Origin: Brasenia schreberi
Lineage: Eukaryota > Streptophyta > Magnoliopsida > Nymphaeales > Cabombaceae
DNA: 64,000 nt
NCBI GenBank assembly: GCA_036023115.1
Contig: JAYKKT010000087.1
Location: forward strand, 11,209,001-11,273,000
Direction: 5' to 3'
The number at the start of each line of letters is the position of its first letter. Position 1 is the first letter of the stretch. A program made the position numbers and the translations under genes. Positions 24,630 through 47,620 of the stretch are shown here, piece after piece. Under the pieces are notes generated by a model. The model made no database searches and was not told the origin of the DNA. It was given only the letters and a program-made list of their open reading frames with translations.

Positions 24630-27600
24630 AACGTTCAACTTATGTTACTTTACGTGTGTGTATTGTCTTTCTAGCTTAATCCCGCACTCAAATAACATAT
24701 TTCAGCATTTTTCTTGACATTTTTTCGAAAGAAAACTTTCTAACCTATGCCAACCCTATGTAATAGAGTCTGTGACTATTACATCAATTACATATGAGCT
24801 CTTCAAACTATGAAAAGCTATTTCTTGTCCTTCTCTTCTTAGCCAGCTAATTAATTATTTGTGGGATGCCTCAGTAAGTGATCGTAGATTTTTCATCTCG
24901 TTTTCTTTTTCTTTTACTATGAGTTTCAAAACTAATCTCTGAAGGCATATCTATACAATTACTTTTTTATTGCTTTTGATTTGATTTACCACCTTGATCT
25001 TACGGTTCCTTTCCTCTTCTTCGTTGTTTTCTTGTTTCTCTCTTCATACCATTGTACTTGGTGAGCCGATAATCAATCAAGAAAAGATACGTGCAAATTG
25101 ACCTGCAACTTGTAGTAAGATTTTGCATCAGTAATCTGGTCAAATTAACTCAGATCCAGCAGAAGTATAGTATAGCTAGTATACACTAGCACATAGATTA
25201 GTTAGCATGTAGCTGTAAGTGCTCTCTCTCTCATGCATCCACATGGTCTAAAACGTCATAATATATGCACATGCTATTGAAGACGCATCGATCTCTCAAC
25301 CACCAATCTGTTGATGGCCCCTAATTTTCTAGCGCCATTGATGCTCTGTCATATGCGTTCTCTCAATGTTGATTTAAGCCAACGGAAATTTTAGTTCTTT
25401 ATTGTCTTTATGGTCCTCAAAATTATTTTTTCCTGAAAAACCTCGTTGTCAGATGTATGGCGTGATTTTGAGTAGCTATGTTTGAATTGAATGTATAGCT
25501 TGAAGCATTGATGACCACGAATCATTTTAGAAATTATAAACATAGTCTAATTAACAAGTCATTTGGAATAGCTCTGGGTACCCTTTTTATATCGTTCTTT
25601 GAATCTTTCTGCTTCTCTGTGCCATGTATATCATCAGGACACGCCGTTCGGCTACGAGTCTCAGGTGACCCAGGAAGAGTGTCGGACACGTGACACGTAC
25701 AGGAGTCATTTAGCATGATATGTTATTTTATATAGCGAGTGTTTTTAGTTTCTTAAAACTCTTGCTGTTGGGATATTTAAAACTCGTTTCTGCTGAATAA
25801 ACTTTTCAAAAAGAACCTGTGAGCGTGTCCTGTGATAAGAATACATGTGAGTCATGGTGTCTCTTAGCATCAGTTCCTTTGATATATGCGTACTTCTCTT
25901 CTCCCAAAATAAATAATTAAAAGGAAGACCAACAAGCCCACTGTGGAGAACAAAAAAGCAAGTTTCTTTATAATTTAGAAGGCCTCATTAAGCAGATCAA
26001 ACTTTCGAATCTCTGTGTGTGTGAGAGAGAGAGAGAGCACGGAGACAGACCAACAAGTCCAGCACAACTTCAGCCGGCATGATGATGGTGGTTGAGTAAA
26101 TGAGCTCCAACTTGGAATCCCTCGCTTCACTACGTAACAATCTTGCTGCAAAGCTTTACAGTTTTTTATTGGAAAACTGTAATTTGGCAGGCCCCAACCA
26201 GATGTGCAGGCCATCGTTTATCGAAATCGTGCCTTTGAACTTAAAGGTTCTTTTCCATCGACCTCTTAGCAGAGCCATAGCTCCTTTAGACATCCGATGC
26301 ATCTTCTTCAGTACATGCAGATCATTTCTTATTCAATGATTCTTCGTTCATTAAATAACTTCGGTATCTCTCTTTATATATATGGTGTGTGTTGTGTGTG
26401 TGTTCATGTATTGAAAAAGGTTCTTGCCGTGGAATTCATGGAGTTCCACTGGTAACTGCTTTGAATTAAGCTTTTGACATGCATCGCCTTAATGTATTCG
26501 TAGAGATATGAAAATCAAATCCAAAATTTAATCATTTTTACAAACTAAATGAGTTTTGCGCATGGATTCGTAGTCGCTGTTGTGATCTATCTTGTTGTCG
26601 ACCGACATAGCGTAAACAGGAAAGAAAAAAGAAACTCATTCATCTTTGAACCGCGTCTGGATTCATACTGCTATGGATGTAGTCTTGTTTAGCTTGAATC
26701 GTAATAAATGATGAGGGTGCCCCTGACATTAATGGATGTCACCTAATAAGAAGGTGCCATGTGATCATCAAACAATCTGATGGAGATATCCATTTTGAAA
26801 ATTCACCTCGCTCTTTCTTTTTTTCTCTTCATGAGAAGTCTCGAGTGGGGTATGCCTGCAAACTGATGAATTGCTGATAAATCCAGATAGCTACCATACG
26901 GGGTCTAGTCTTCGTTTTATTCCTTCGATGTCATGAGGCTAACTACCATTCGTTCAGTCCTGAAAGTCACTAATGAGAGGAGAAACAATGACTAGCTGAA
27001 TGTCATAGATGGGTTCGCAGAAATACAGCTATATGACACAAGGAAGGAATTTGCACTGCCACTGCCTTTTCATGCCGGGAATGTTTGAACTGTACACTTA
27101 ATCTGTAAGCACTGGCAATATTTTGCTGTGCCTCATAAAGCAGCAGTTAAAATCCTATGAAGTTCGCTTTCTTTTTTTACATATTATCACTTATATTTGG
27201 AGTTTGATGAAATGCAAAAACGTCTCTTTTCTTATTCAGGTTGCTAATGAACATAAAGAAGCATTTTCACGTGATGAATGATGTTGAGCTTCATTATGTT
27301 ATTTAGCCAAAACCAAGCATAAGAGCTACTGTTTCCACTAGCCCAGCAAGACCAGCGGCCTTGCCCTATCTGAAGAGCTCGTTTACCATGCGTTCTATGT
27401 ATTAATATTTCTTCTTTGTTCCTCCTGCATTAATGCGAAGATCTTATCACCACATCATTGTTTGTTTACAGAAAACCTTCGTTAATTTGTATGATAATAC
27501 TAATATTTTTCGTATGAATCTTATGAAAAAACGTAAGAAAAAGGTTTGCTCTTTATAACTCGAACGTACTTTTTAACTCTGCTTTGTTAATCAAGTTTGA

Positions 27601-27834
27601 ATTTGCAAAAAGCAAGTAACCTTTTTCCATTAAAAATAAATGTGGTACTTATGATTACACTATCACTATTTAGAGCATGAGTCTAATTTAGGAACTACAA
27701 TGGGGTTGGCCAAAATAAAAAGGGCAATCACATTACATCTCCCAAAAAGTAATAGGGAGCTATGAGGTCACCCTGTTAGTGGTGTGGAAGAACCAATTTT
27801 CATATTTTATATATATACACATTTCTTTTTTCTT

Positions 27835-27965
27835 AATGGGCAAGATAGGGCAGACCCTTACCAGATGCGCATCCAGGTACTGAACTGTATATTCGTCAGA
27901 GTGCAGTCCCCAGCCAGTGAGCTACATCCTGAACTTGTGTTTTTCTCTATGAATGTGTGTGCATA
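27835..27965 (-). mobile_element. tRNA-like SINE fragment
   Basis: Read on the minus strand, an A-box-like word (gtagctcactggctgggg) is followed by a B-box-like word (acagttcagtacctgg). The family seems different from that at 12428, because the tail does not match. Confidence 0.35.
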
Positions 27966-29085
27966 AGTCTGTGTGAAGTACTTTTAGCAAACTCATATAC
28001 AACATTTTCCCCACAGGCTGACTAGACTATGGGGTTCGGAACATTGTTGAATCATGAAATCTACATTCAAGAAGTTCCGGTAAATAATTCTTCTTAACTG
28101 ATAAACAAAAAAAACAGTGAAAGGAAGTACTTCCAACGTTCGGTTCTACTCGCCTACATTAAGGGGTTTGAAAAGTATGACTATTTCTTAACTGTAATTT
28201 TTTGGTGGGAATCAATAAAATCTCAGATTAGATAAGAGAACCCAAGAGTCAACTATTATGACTTTGAAGAAACTAGAGTTAATTTATATAAGATCAGTGG
28301 TGTAGATTACATCCATACCGTTGGTTTGTTGACAATGAACAAGAGTTCCACACACTGGTGGATCTACATTGAGGCGAGGTGGGGCAGTAGTCTCACCTGA
28401 AATTGTGAAAACCGATGAAAAAGTTACAGGGAACGATTGAATCCATGGCCACTATATATAGTTTGCCCCACCTAAAATGGTTGAATAGGCAGTTTGCCCT
28501 ACCCTACAAAAAATTCTAGATCCGCCACTGTTCAGACACTTCATGATTAGAAGGAACAACTAAAAGCCCAAGAAGTAATAAATCTTGTCGATTTTTTCCT
28601 TTGATGATGGTGTACTCTTGGTAAAAACTTAAGATAAGTCGGTTCTCGGCGATCAAGCGTTGGGTTAACAGTCATGACCCATCATATCTGTTTGATTCAA
28701 GTTTCTAAAAGCTCATGGGTCCGGCGTTAAACCCAGTCAGTCCAGGCTGGGATCTGGGTTAGCTTCTCCAGGTCCCAAGTCGTAGTACAACGAGATCTGA
28801 CCAACCATCCAACCAAAATAATCACTGAGGTCTCAACAGATATAAGTGATACATCTGAATAGGTCCGGCAGAGATCAGACCCGAGATGACTTTATCTTTC
28901 TAATTTTGAGATCTTTTAGAGACTTGAGTCGAGATCCAGGCCAAGATCATGCAGGTCGAGGTATTCAAAGGTGTTTGGGCATGAACTAAAATGTTGTGCT
29001 ATGCATTACAAGAAATCAGAGGACCCGCTCAAAGTACGAAAATTTCTTCTTTTCTCAAAGCTGATTGGTCAACTTGAGAGCACTT

Positions 29086-29140
29086 ACACACACATATACA
29101 GATATATATATACACACACACGTGTGTGTGTGTGTGTGTT
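29086..29140. repeat. (AC)n(GT)n palindromic microsatellite
   Basis: ACAC and ATAT runs followed by a CACG/CGTG switch into a GT run give a self-complementary tract of about 55 bp. Confidence 0.85.
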
Positions 29141-30038
29141 AGGATCCTCCAGAATTAGGTCCTCCGAAATACTATGAATCCATGCAAGAGAGGTGGACGC
29201 CCTAGATTTAAGCAGTTAAAATCAGCTTTTTACATTTTATACGATGTCATCCTAAAAAGTACTAGACAAGTGCCATAAGTAAAATGTCGTCTCTATTTCT
29301 TTTGCTTTTCAGTGCTCTAATAATTGTCAATCTCCCTTGATCAAATGAGCATGATTTCGGAAGATATGCTTGGCCTTGTGATTGTGTTGATGCATTGATT
29401 GAACGGATCAAATGCTTGCTTAATGAGTCAGGGTGCTGATGTGATCAACAAGCAACAAGGAACATGAGAGATCAAAGTACACTCAGTCACCGACAATGCG
29501 AAACCACATAGTCTCATTGATTTTACATACATACATACATATATATGTGCTATATGTGCGTGTGTGTGTGCCATTAGCACCATTTGTGGTACCCCGCTGA
29601 AGTCATAGAAGTTTAATTCGACAAGCATACTCATATCCAAAATTGACTTTGCATAAGTAATTAGCAAATTGTGGTGCCACTCTATCAGGATTACTAGGAT
29701 TTATGTATCTTCGATTTTTAAAATTTTCAGAATGCACTAATAAAACTTGCTCAAAAAACTTCTGACTGTCTCAGAAAGAAAGGTATCCATTTGAAGTCAA
29801 GCAAATTAATCACAACAAATTACGAAGTTCAGGATCATTATACCAAACCATGAAACATTTAAAATGAATTAGTAATGCAAAATTAGACGCCATGGACCGA
29901 ACCTCTTTACATCTATACTAGAGGATACACGGCAAAACGTCCAGTATACATGTGATAAAACCAATTACACAGCACGAGGCATTGTGCTTGGACTAAATTA
30001 CTGTACACTTGAAAGAATATGGCCAAGGGATCTCAAGC

Positions 30039-41135
<11,097 letters not shown>

Positions 41136-41866
41136 TTTCCAAACCTCCCGTCCTCATTTCCCTGAACCAACAATGCTTCCAAACACAAACCAACAAATCC
41201 CATTTCTTAATCTCTAACCCATCACCAGGGCAACAAGAAAAAGGATTAACGTTTGTGCCACATTCAGAAACTACAAAATCTGTATACGGTAAGGACGTCA
41301 AACTCAGAGAAAACACAAATGTGTTTTGAAGGAAACGAAATGCTTCATTTTCAGGGCAAGATCTAGCAGAATAGAGTGACAACCAACAACCAACAACTTT
41401 AAAGGGGGTGAAAAGGGTTTGAAGAAGATGAGAAAACAGGGAATGTACGAGAGGAAAAGAGAAGATCCAGTAATGGGAGATGGGAAAAAAGGCAGTGATT
41501 GGATCAGTGAGCTGCAGCAGCTTCAGTGGTATTAGCACAAAGGGCAGCACAGTGACAGCGCGGTTTTGCAAAAGGCAGGAAATGGCAGAAGAGAGTGATG
41601 CAGAGGTGCTAACTACCTACTCTAAGGGGTGAAAAAGGAGGGAGAAAAAGGTAGAAATTTGCAGGGCAATATGAAAAAGGACAAAAATTTCCTCGTTTTG
41701 CCGATTGTTTTTAGATTATGATCAGGTGAGGTTAGTGCTCATGTACGTTGGATTATACGATGATGTGGACCGTCCGATTGGGGATAGATCTTAGAGTTGA
41801 AGGTTTGGATGGTGTGTTTGACGTGGGGGCCTTCCCATGGGTGCAAACTCCTGAATCTCCTGCAGG

Positions 41867-41920
<54 letters not shown>

Positions 41921-42734
41921 ATATAAACACTGTAGTTTCTTGTTGGCAGTTATTGCACCAAGTTGAAGGTTATGGTCAATGGTGTTCTCTCTTCATCTCT
42001 CCTTTCTTTTAAATATATCAAAATATCTATGGTTGTTAAGAATCATGACAGTTTTATAGGAGATACTGATTCTTATTCAGATCGTGCCTAACCATCAAAG
42101 GCCATGCAAAGTGTGATAAATTATTTGTTGAGTACGTTCCAAAGTTTTATCGAGCTTAATATACAACAAACGTCTTTAGTATGCTATCAAGCTTTGTATA
42201 TCTTAAATTTGATCTGGAGAAAGATAAACAATGAGCCACAATCGATGAAGAAATTGACGTTTTCAAATTAGATAATCCTTCTACAACAACTAAACTAAAG
42301 CAAATGCATAAGAAACAAGATGAGGACGGGAAAAAGCCGTTAGGCCTAGGGATGGCAATAGGTTGTGCCTGCGTGGTCAGGCAGGTTTTGGCCCTACCCG
42401 ACCCTGGCCCGCACCATTATTTTAAATGGCGAGTGTAATTCCAATTTTCTTAAGAGACTTGTGAAAAGTATGATGATATGTTTATTAGTCATAGCTAAGT
42501 GTTCGTGTGGGCAAATCCAATTCCTTAATATATATATATATAGGAAAAATGATCTTACTTACCTTTCAAATATTCACCCTTACTCATTTATTATTTTTTT
42601 TAGTATAAGTATAATTTTTTAAAAATATAAAGAACAATGTTATTACTATTTTATATCTTACTTCTAAAGAACAATGGTTAAACATTAATGGAGAGCAACA
42701 ATAATGGACAAATCCAATCCCATAATATATATAA

Positions 42735-42850
42735 GACAACATGATCGGTTTCGAACTGTCGGTTTTAGTTTTCCTAGAACTAATTCAATCAAAACCGGAC
42801 TAGTTTTGATTCGGGTGTCAGTCTTAAACAGCTCAGAACAGAGAAAATAT
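42735..42850. repeat. ACCGG-type dispersed repeat fragment
   Basis: Words such as cggtttcgaactgtcggttt and aaaaccggactagttttgat relate it to the family at 11784-12110. Confidence 0.4.
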
Positions 42851-43151
42851 CATTAAAATATTAGAAATAAAAAATATAGAACCAGCGGTGGACCAAACCG
42901 GGTGGTACCCAGCTCTTGGTTTGGTTAGGGATGGCAATTTGAACCCACCTACTGGTATCTCCTCTGACCCACCTTGCAACCAGATCGGGTGTAAAGGAGA
43001 TGTTGGTTCGCCTGTCCAGGAGTACATATATATATATATATATCAATCGTTCTAGCTCACGGAGATCCACACATGCGCATATATACATACAAGATAATCT
43101 ACATTTTAATGCTTCATGACCAAACATTTTATCAAAAGGGTCGTGTGTGTA

Positions 43152-43350
43152 TATATATATAGAGAGAGAGAGAAAAGGGGCAGTGGTAAATGCTCAAATC
43201 TACTTTAACATCTCAAATGAATGAGACTAAATTAAAAAATTTAATACACATGTACTTTTAATTTAGATCTCTACTGTCGATCATACTAATAAAATGATAG
43301 AGATGTTTGAGTATGTTTGAGCAGTTATTATCCCCCTCTCTCTATATATA
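43152..43350. mobile_element. foldback MITE-like element, about 199 bp
   Basis: The left end (tatagagagagag, then ggggcagtggtaaatgctcaaa) is the imperfect reverse complement of the right end (tttgagcagttattatcccc, then ctctctctatata). The inverted ends are about 40 bp. No transposase is present. Flanking TA-rich DNA hides any TA target duplication. Confidence 0.55.
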
Positions 43351-43620
43351 GAGAGAAATTAGTACACTCGCATGTAGATACTTAAAGAGCTTTAAAATCT
43401 CAATCATTTGATCTTAAAAATCGCTGATTGAAATTTAAAATTCAAAAGTAAAAAGGTAAACCAATACCTTTTCAAGTGCATGTACATGATACTTTTGACT
43501 TATTGACTTAAGAATCTCAACCGCCAATCTCACCAATCAAACGGTTGAGATCCTCAAGTGTTTTTATTTTTAAATTATGATGAGTGTGTGCATGGACTAA
43601 CCTCTCTTTCTCTCTATATA
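43343..43620. mobile_element. second foldback MITE-like element, about 278 bp
   Basis: The ends (tatagagagaaattagtaca and ggactaacctctctttctct) are loosely inverted. A subterminal pair, aatctcaatcatttgatc and caaacggttgagatc, is also inverted. It shares its left border with the right end of the preceding element. Confidence 0.45.
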
Positions 43621-43631
43621 TGCACCAAACA

Positions 43632-43662
<31 letters not shown>

Positions 43663-44753
43663 TCTACCAGGCATGCACACATATGCTTCCGGACCAAACA
43701 CTTTACCAAAAGAGTATCATATATATGATGTAAACTGTGGAGGGTGGACCACAAGCTCCAAAAATCCACATAGTTGAGTCCAATAGAAGATCGTAGGGCT
43801 CCATACATATTGCACTGTCACACTCTTAAACGTGATTGAATTGAGCCATCAAACTGATAACGAAATCCAAACAGTAATTTGTCCAAATCCATGCAGCAAA
43901 TTGCAACCCATTCAAGTGAAACCGAAGATTATGGCTTGATGGGCGGCATCATGAATTATTTTTTAGAAAAGAAGTGTTCTTGATTTCAAGTCCACGAAGG
44001 TGGCAACAAAGTCAAAAGCAAACCATTGGAATCCATGTCAAGTAGCGTGCACGTAAAATGGGTAAGAATGAGTGGCCGACCTTAATAATAATATATTTTT
44101 TAATGAGAAAGGGGCCAACCAATAATAAAATCTAAATAGACTACTGAGGGACACATGGCAAGAAATGGCCTCTCTCTCACACAGACACGCACACACACAC
44201 AGAGAAATGTGAATTTTAACTTTAACAAGTAGACACCAACAAGATCCTTAGTTGATGAACGAACCATCAACAACTCGAGTCTGGTTTGTTCGGCTCATTA
44301 ACCAGCCCCTACATACGTATAAACAATGGAATTGACTATTTAAAACTCTTCTGGATAAAAGTACCCCAAACTCTCTCTCTCTCTCCTATATATATATAGA
44401 GAGAGAGAGAGAGGAAGTAATACATATTCCGTACTCAATAGCTTGTTTTCAAACTTGCATTTTAATCACCGGCAATCACTCTTTTATTAACCAAAACCAA
44501 TTTTCACTATTCAAAATATTGTTTCCACCATCAAAACAATGTAAAAAACCTAAATATTTATATATAAATAGTTATGTAATTTTGTTTAAATTTTTTATGT
44601 AGTTTTGGTGATGATGGTGTCAGTTTTGACATATGAATAGTGGTTTCATATAGTATAGGAGTAGTAGAAGGTGATATAAGATAGTTGGATGGTTGAAACA
44701 ATGGAATGATGCAAAACAAGCCTTTGAATATGATTGAGTATTGAATATTGACT

Positions 44754-44760
<7 letters not shown>

Positions 44761-44836
<76 letters not shown>
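44761..44836. repeat. (CT)n(AT)n microsatellite
   Basis: About 14 CT units run into about 23 AT units. Confidence 0.9.
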
Positions 44837-44840
<4 letters not shown>

Positions 44841-45424
44841 AACAGGCATGCACACAGAAGTCCGAGTCAAGACATGCACCGTCCACAAAGCCGACCACTT
44901 GAGATTTATCATCTTTTAGTTGGAATATGGGCATCTAGAGCTTGTAACTCGTTGAAGACCTTTTTTCTAGAGATTTGGAACACATTTGATCACCTTTTCC
45001 CTCTCCCTTAACCCTTTTCTCTTCTCTCTCCCCTCGTCAATAACACGATGCTTTCACCTCAACTAATCCCTCAGTCATTCTATGACAAAATGATACCAAG
45101 CCCATGTGATTGATGTCGCCCCAAAAGGACATTGTTTTTTCTAATTTCCATCAATTTTTGGTGAATATCGTTTTCATATGGTGCCTTTGATACCAAAACC
45201 CTCGATAGGGATGTGGGTAGTTCATACTTGGGTTACTTAGGTATATGGTGCTGAATTCATCTCAATCACCATCATTTTGCATTTGCAAGTCAATGAGCCT
45301 TCCTTTTACCTACGTGGTGGAAGAGGTACACAAGCTCAAGCAAATGCTACTGTAGTGATTGACTATTTATATGGTGAGGTTGTGCCCACAGATCATATAA
45401 TCAACTAAGCTCGCGATACTTGTG

Positions 45425-45680
45425 GTAGATCTCGCCGGTTTCTGTTCAATCCGGATGGTATCGGCTCCTTTGTTCTGGTTTCAGTTTCCAGTTTCGTTGC
45501 CACTTTTGCAGTTGGTGATACTGGAGACGAAAGCCATCGATCAGGAAGCTCGACATAGGAGATATTGAAGCACGATATGGAATGGGATTTGCCCAAAACC
45601 AGGAATCGTAACTGAACTGTTCCTTAAGCGGTTATGGTTTAACCCGTTGGGCCAGTTCTGAACCGGCCATGTCTAACTTG
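45425..45680. repeat. ACCGG-type dispersed repeat
   Basis: It is rich in words such as tcgccggtttctgttcaatc and ccagttctgaaccggccatg. The right end (ccggccatgtc) is the reverse complement of the left end of the copy at 11784, so the two are in opposite orientation. Confidence 0.45.
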
Positions 45681-45900
45681 AGGTATCTTCTAAACTGTTT
45701 TAAGCTCGGTAGCACGTCGGACAGCATTATTCACTGAAGTCTGAACCTAGTTAACTTGGAGCTCATTTGGGTCCATATGAACACGAGCCAATGAAACCAG
45801 TCATGATTTTTTGAGATTGATAAGAACAAACAAGAAGGATGTCATATTATTAAATTAACGAGAATATTTAAGTGGCAATACAATATAATATAAGTCAATT

Positions 45901-47620
45901 ATGCAAATAATTATTGTGGAAGCCAGGAGATTATAGAAATGATGGAGAATAAATTGAGTGGCCAATCAACCTGTGTAAAGAAGAGGGAAGGGGTTGCCGT
46001 GGGGTGATGGGCCGACGCACCTAGCAAAAAGCCAGGAAGTTCCCCGAGATCAAGAACAAGGAAGTAAATTAGAAGACGATAAAACGGAAGCTGGTACCAT
46101 TTGTTGCTGCCATGACAGCGAAGGGAGAGTGAAGCAGAAGGAGAGCGCATAACTCGTCCATCTTCAGTCCCAGATAGTCGGTAGTACCACTGGTTCTTCT
46201 GTTTATTTATTCTTCTCTATTTAATTATGGTTTTCTTGCGATATTTTAACATGTCGGGTAAGTTTGATAGTTGTGAGCCGATTCTCAGTGGGTTTTTCTC
46301 GTAACCCAAATTTGGTTGTCCTTTGATCGGTTCTTGTGTATAGACTTCATGATTTTTCTTTCAAAATCTTTTTGTTTCACGTTCTTTTACTGAAGCGCTT
46401 ACATTTGATTAGAGGGCTTGCTTTGATCGGTTGATTCTTTTGTTCATGATAAGTTTGAGGCTGTTTCTGGTTGGTGGTGTCGGTATCTTTAAGTTTTGGA
46501 CTCCAAAATTTATTTGTTGGAGGAACTTGCTTTATGATTTGTATCACTAGAATTACTAAGTAGGATGCTAGTCCATCTTTTATTCCGATGTTTGAGTAGC
46601 AGATAATTTGGAAAATCTTCGTAGGTAGAGGATGATGAAGTGAACCCATCGTCTTGAGGAAATTGTGTGTACGATTCAATAAAGGAACTTTGAGGAATAT
46701 GGCTTTAAAAGCGATCTGTCTGTGACAGGTAGTGGTCGAAGAGGGTGGGGATTTCCTTTAAACAAAGGTACTTAATTTCAAAGAACTGGCAATAATATTC
46801 TTTGATCAGCTCTTCAAAATTCATGGTAATTTCTGTCTTTAATAGGGAATTCTTGTTTTCAAAAAGAATAGATACCAATTCAGCAAGAGAACAGATCAAG
46901 CTGGGATATAAATCATTCATTAGTATTTTCATTATTATATCTCGCCCTAGCTTCCAAGAATGCTGGAGGTTGTAAATTTGAATTGAAACTTCTTCAAATC
47001 TATCGGCATCTTTTTATGGCTTTCTATCTACCTCAGAGCACAATCTCTAGTGTCTTACTGCTATATGGAGTTCAGAATTTAACATTTATACTGTTGTACG
47101 TAATGAGCAAGGTTTTTCAGGGATAAGCTGTCTTTTAACAAAATGAATTGGTAGTAGTTATTAACCCCTACAATAAACAGAAGAAATTGTGGTTGGCTTA
47201 TGCTCATGCTAGTAGTGTCTTTCTGGTGCACATGTTGCATTTAAGTTTAGATTTTACGCATCCATCTCTGATATGACGTTGTCTTTCATGCATGATCTTC
47301 TATATAACGGCCTCAGGAAGTCGTTTGTGTGACCAAAAGACTGAAAAATTATTTACTCATGCGACTGCTAGCTGGAAGAATTTCTGCAGATAGCTCATGT
47401 TCATATCATGTCTTCAACATTTCGTTGTTGAAAATGAAGGAACAGGGTAGCTCTTACCCTTCTCTAATGCCTTCCCCCCCGCCTTTTCAGGTTAACGTGC
47501 AGATGTGTTGAGAGATCATTACAATTACTTCATTTGGTTCATGTTTCATGATTCTCTATTCTGGCATTTTTGAACTGTCTCTTCTACCTTTGAGAATTTG
47601 CACTTGCTTGTACATTATGC
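45901..47620 (+). promoter_or_regulatory. probable promoter, leader and leader intron of the PIP5K gene
   Basis: A purine-rich segment around 46110-46160 could be the start of the transcript. A pyrimidine run ending in cttttcag just before about 47492 looks like an acceptor that would join a leader exon to the short segment before the ATG at 47621. Both points are inferred from position and consensus; no open frame here has a motif. Confidence 0.3.

Larger units (their letters stand above)
22589..30038. other. 7.4-kb intergenic region, no gene recognised
   Basis: No open frame has a domain I recognise or a consistent splice partner. It contains (AC)n with (AT)n at 24586-24629, a GT/GA run near 26015-26038, a tRNA-like SINE fragment at 27835-27965 and an (AC)n(GT)n palindrome at 29086-29140. 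The frame at 22606-22932 begins with ATG but has no motif. Confidence 0.55.
41136..45900. other. receptor-kinase 5' flank and repeat-rich intergenic DNA
   Basis: The first few hundred bases are the upstream region of the minus-strand receptor kinase. The rest holds CT/AT microsatellites (41873-41920, 44761-44836), two foldback elements (43152-43350 and 43343-43620) and ACCGG-type repeats (42735-42850, 45425-45680). Segments beginning gggatggcaa near 42350 and 42925 look like further short repeats. No gene is recognised. Confidence 0.55.

Noticed and set aside
41584..41603. miR156-like word (cagaagagagtga)
   Set aside because: Only about 15 of 20 positions fit, and no complementary star arm was found nearby to make a hairpin.
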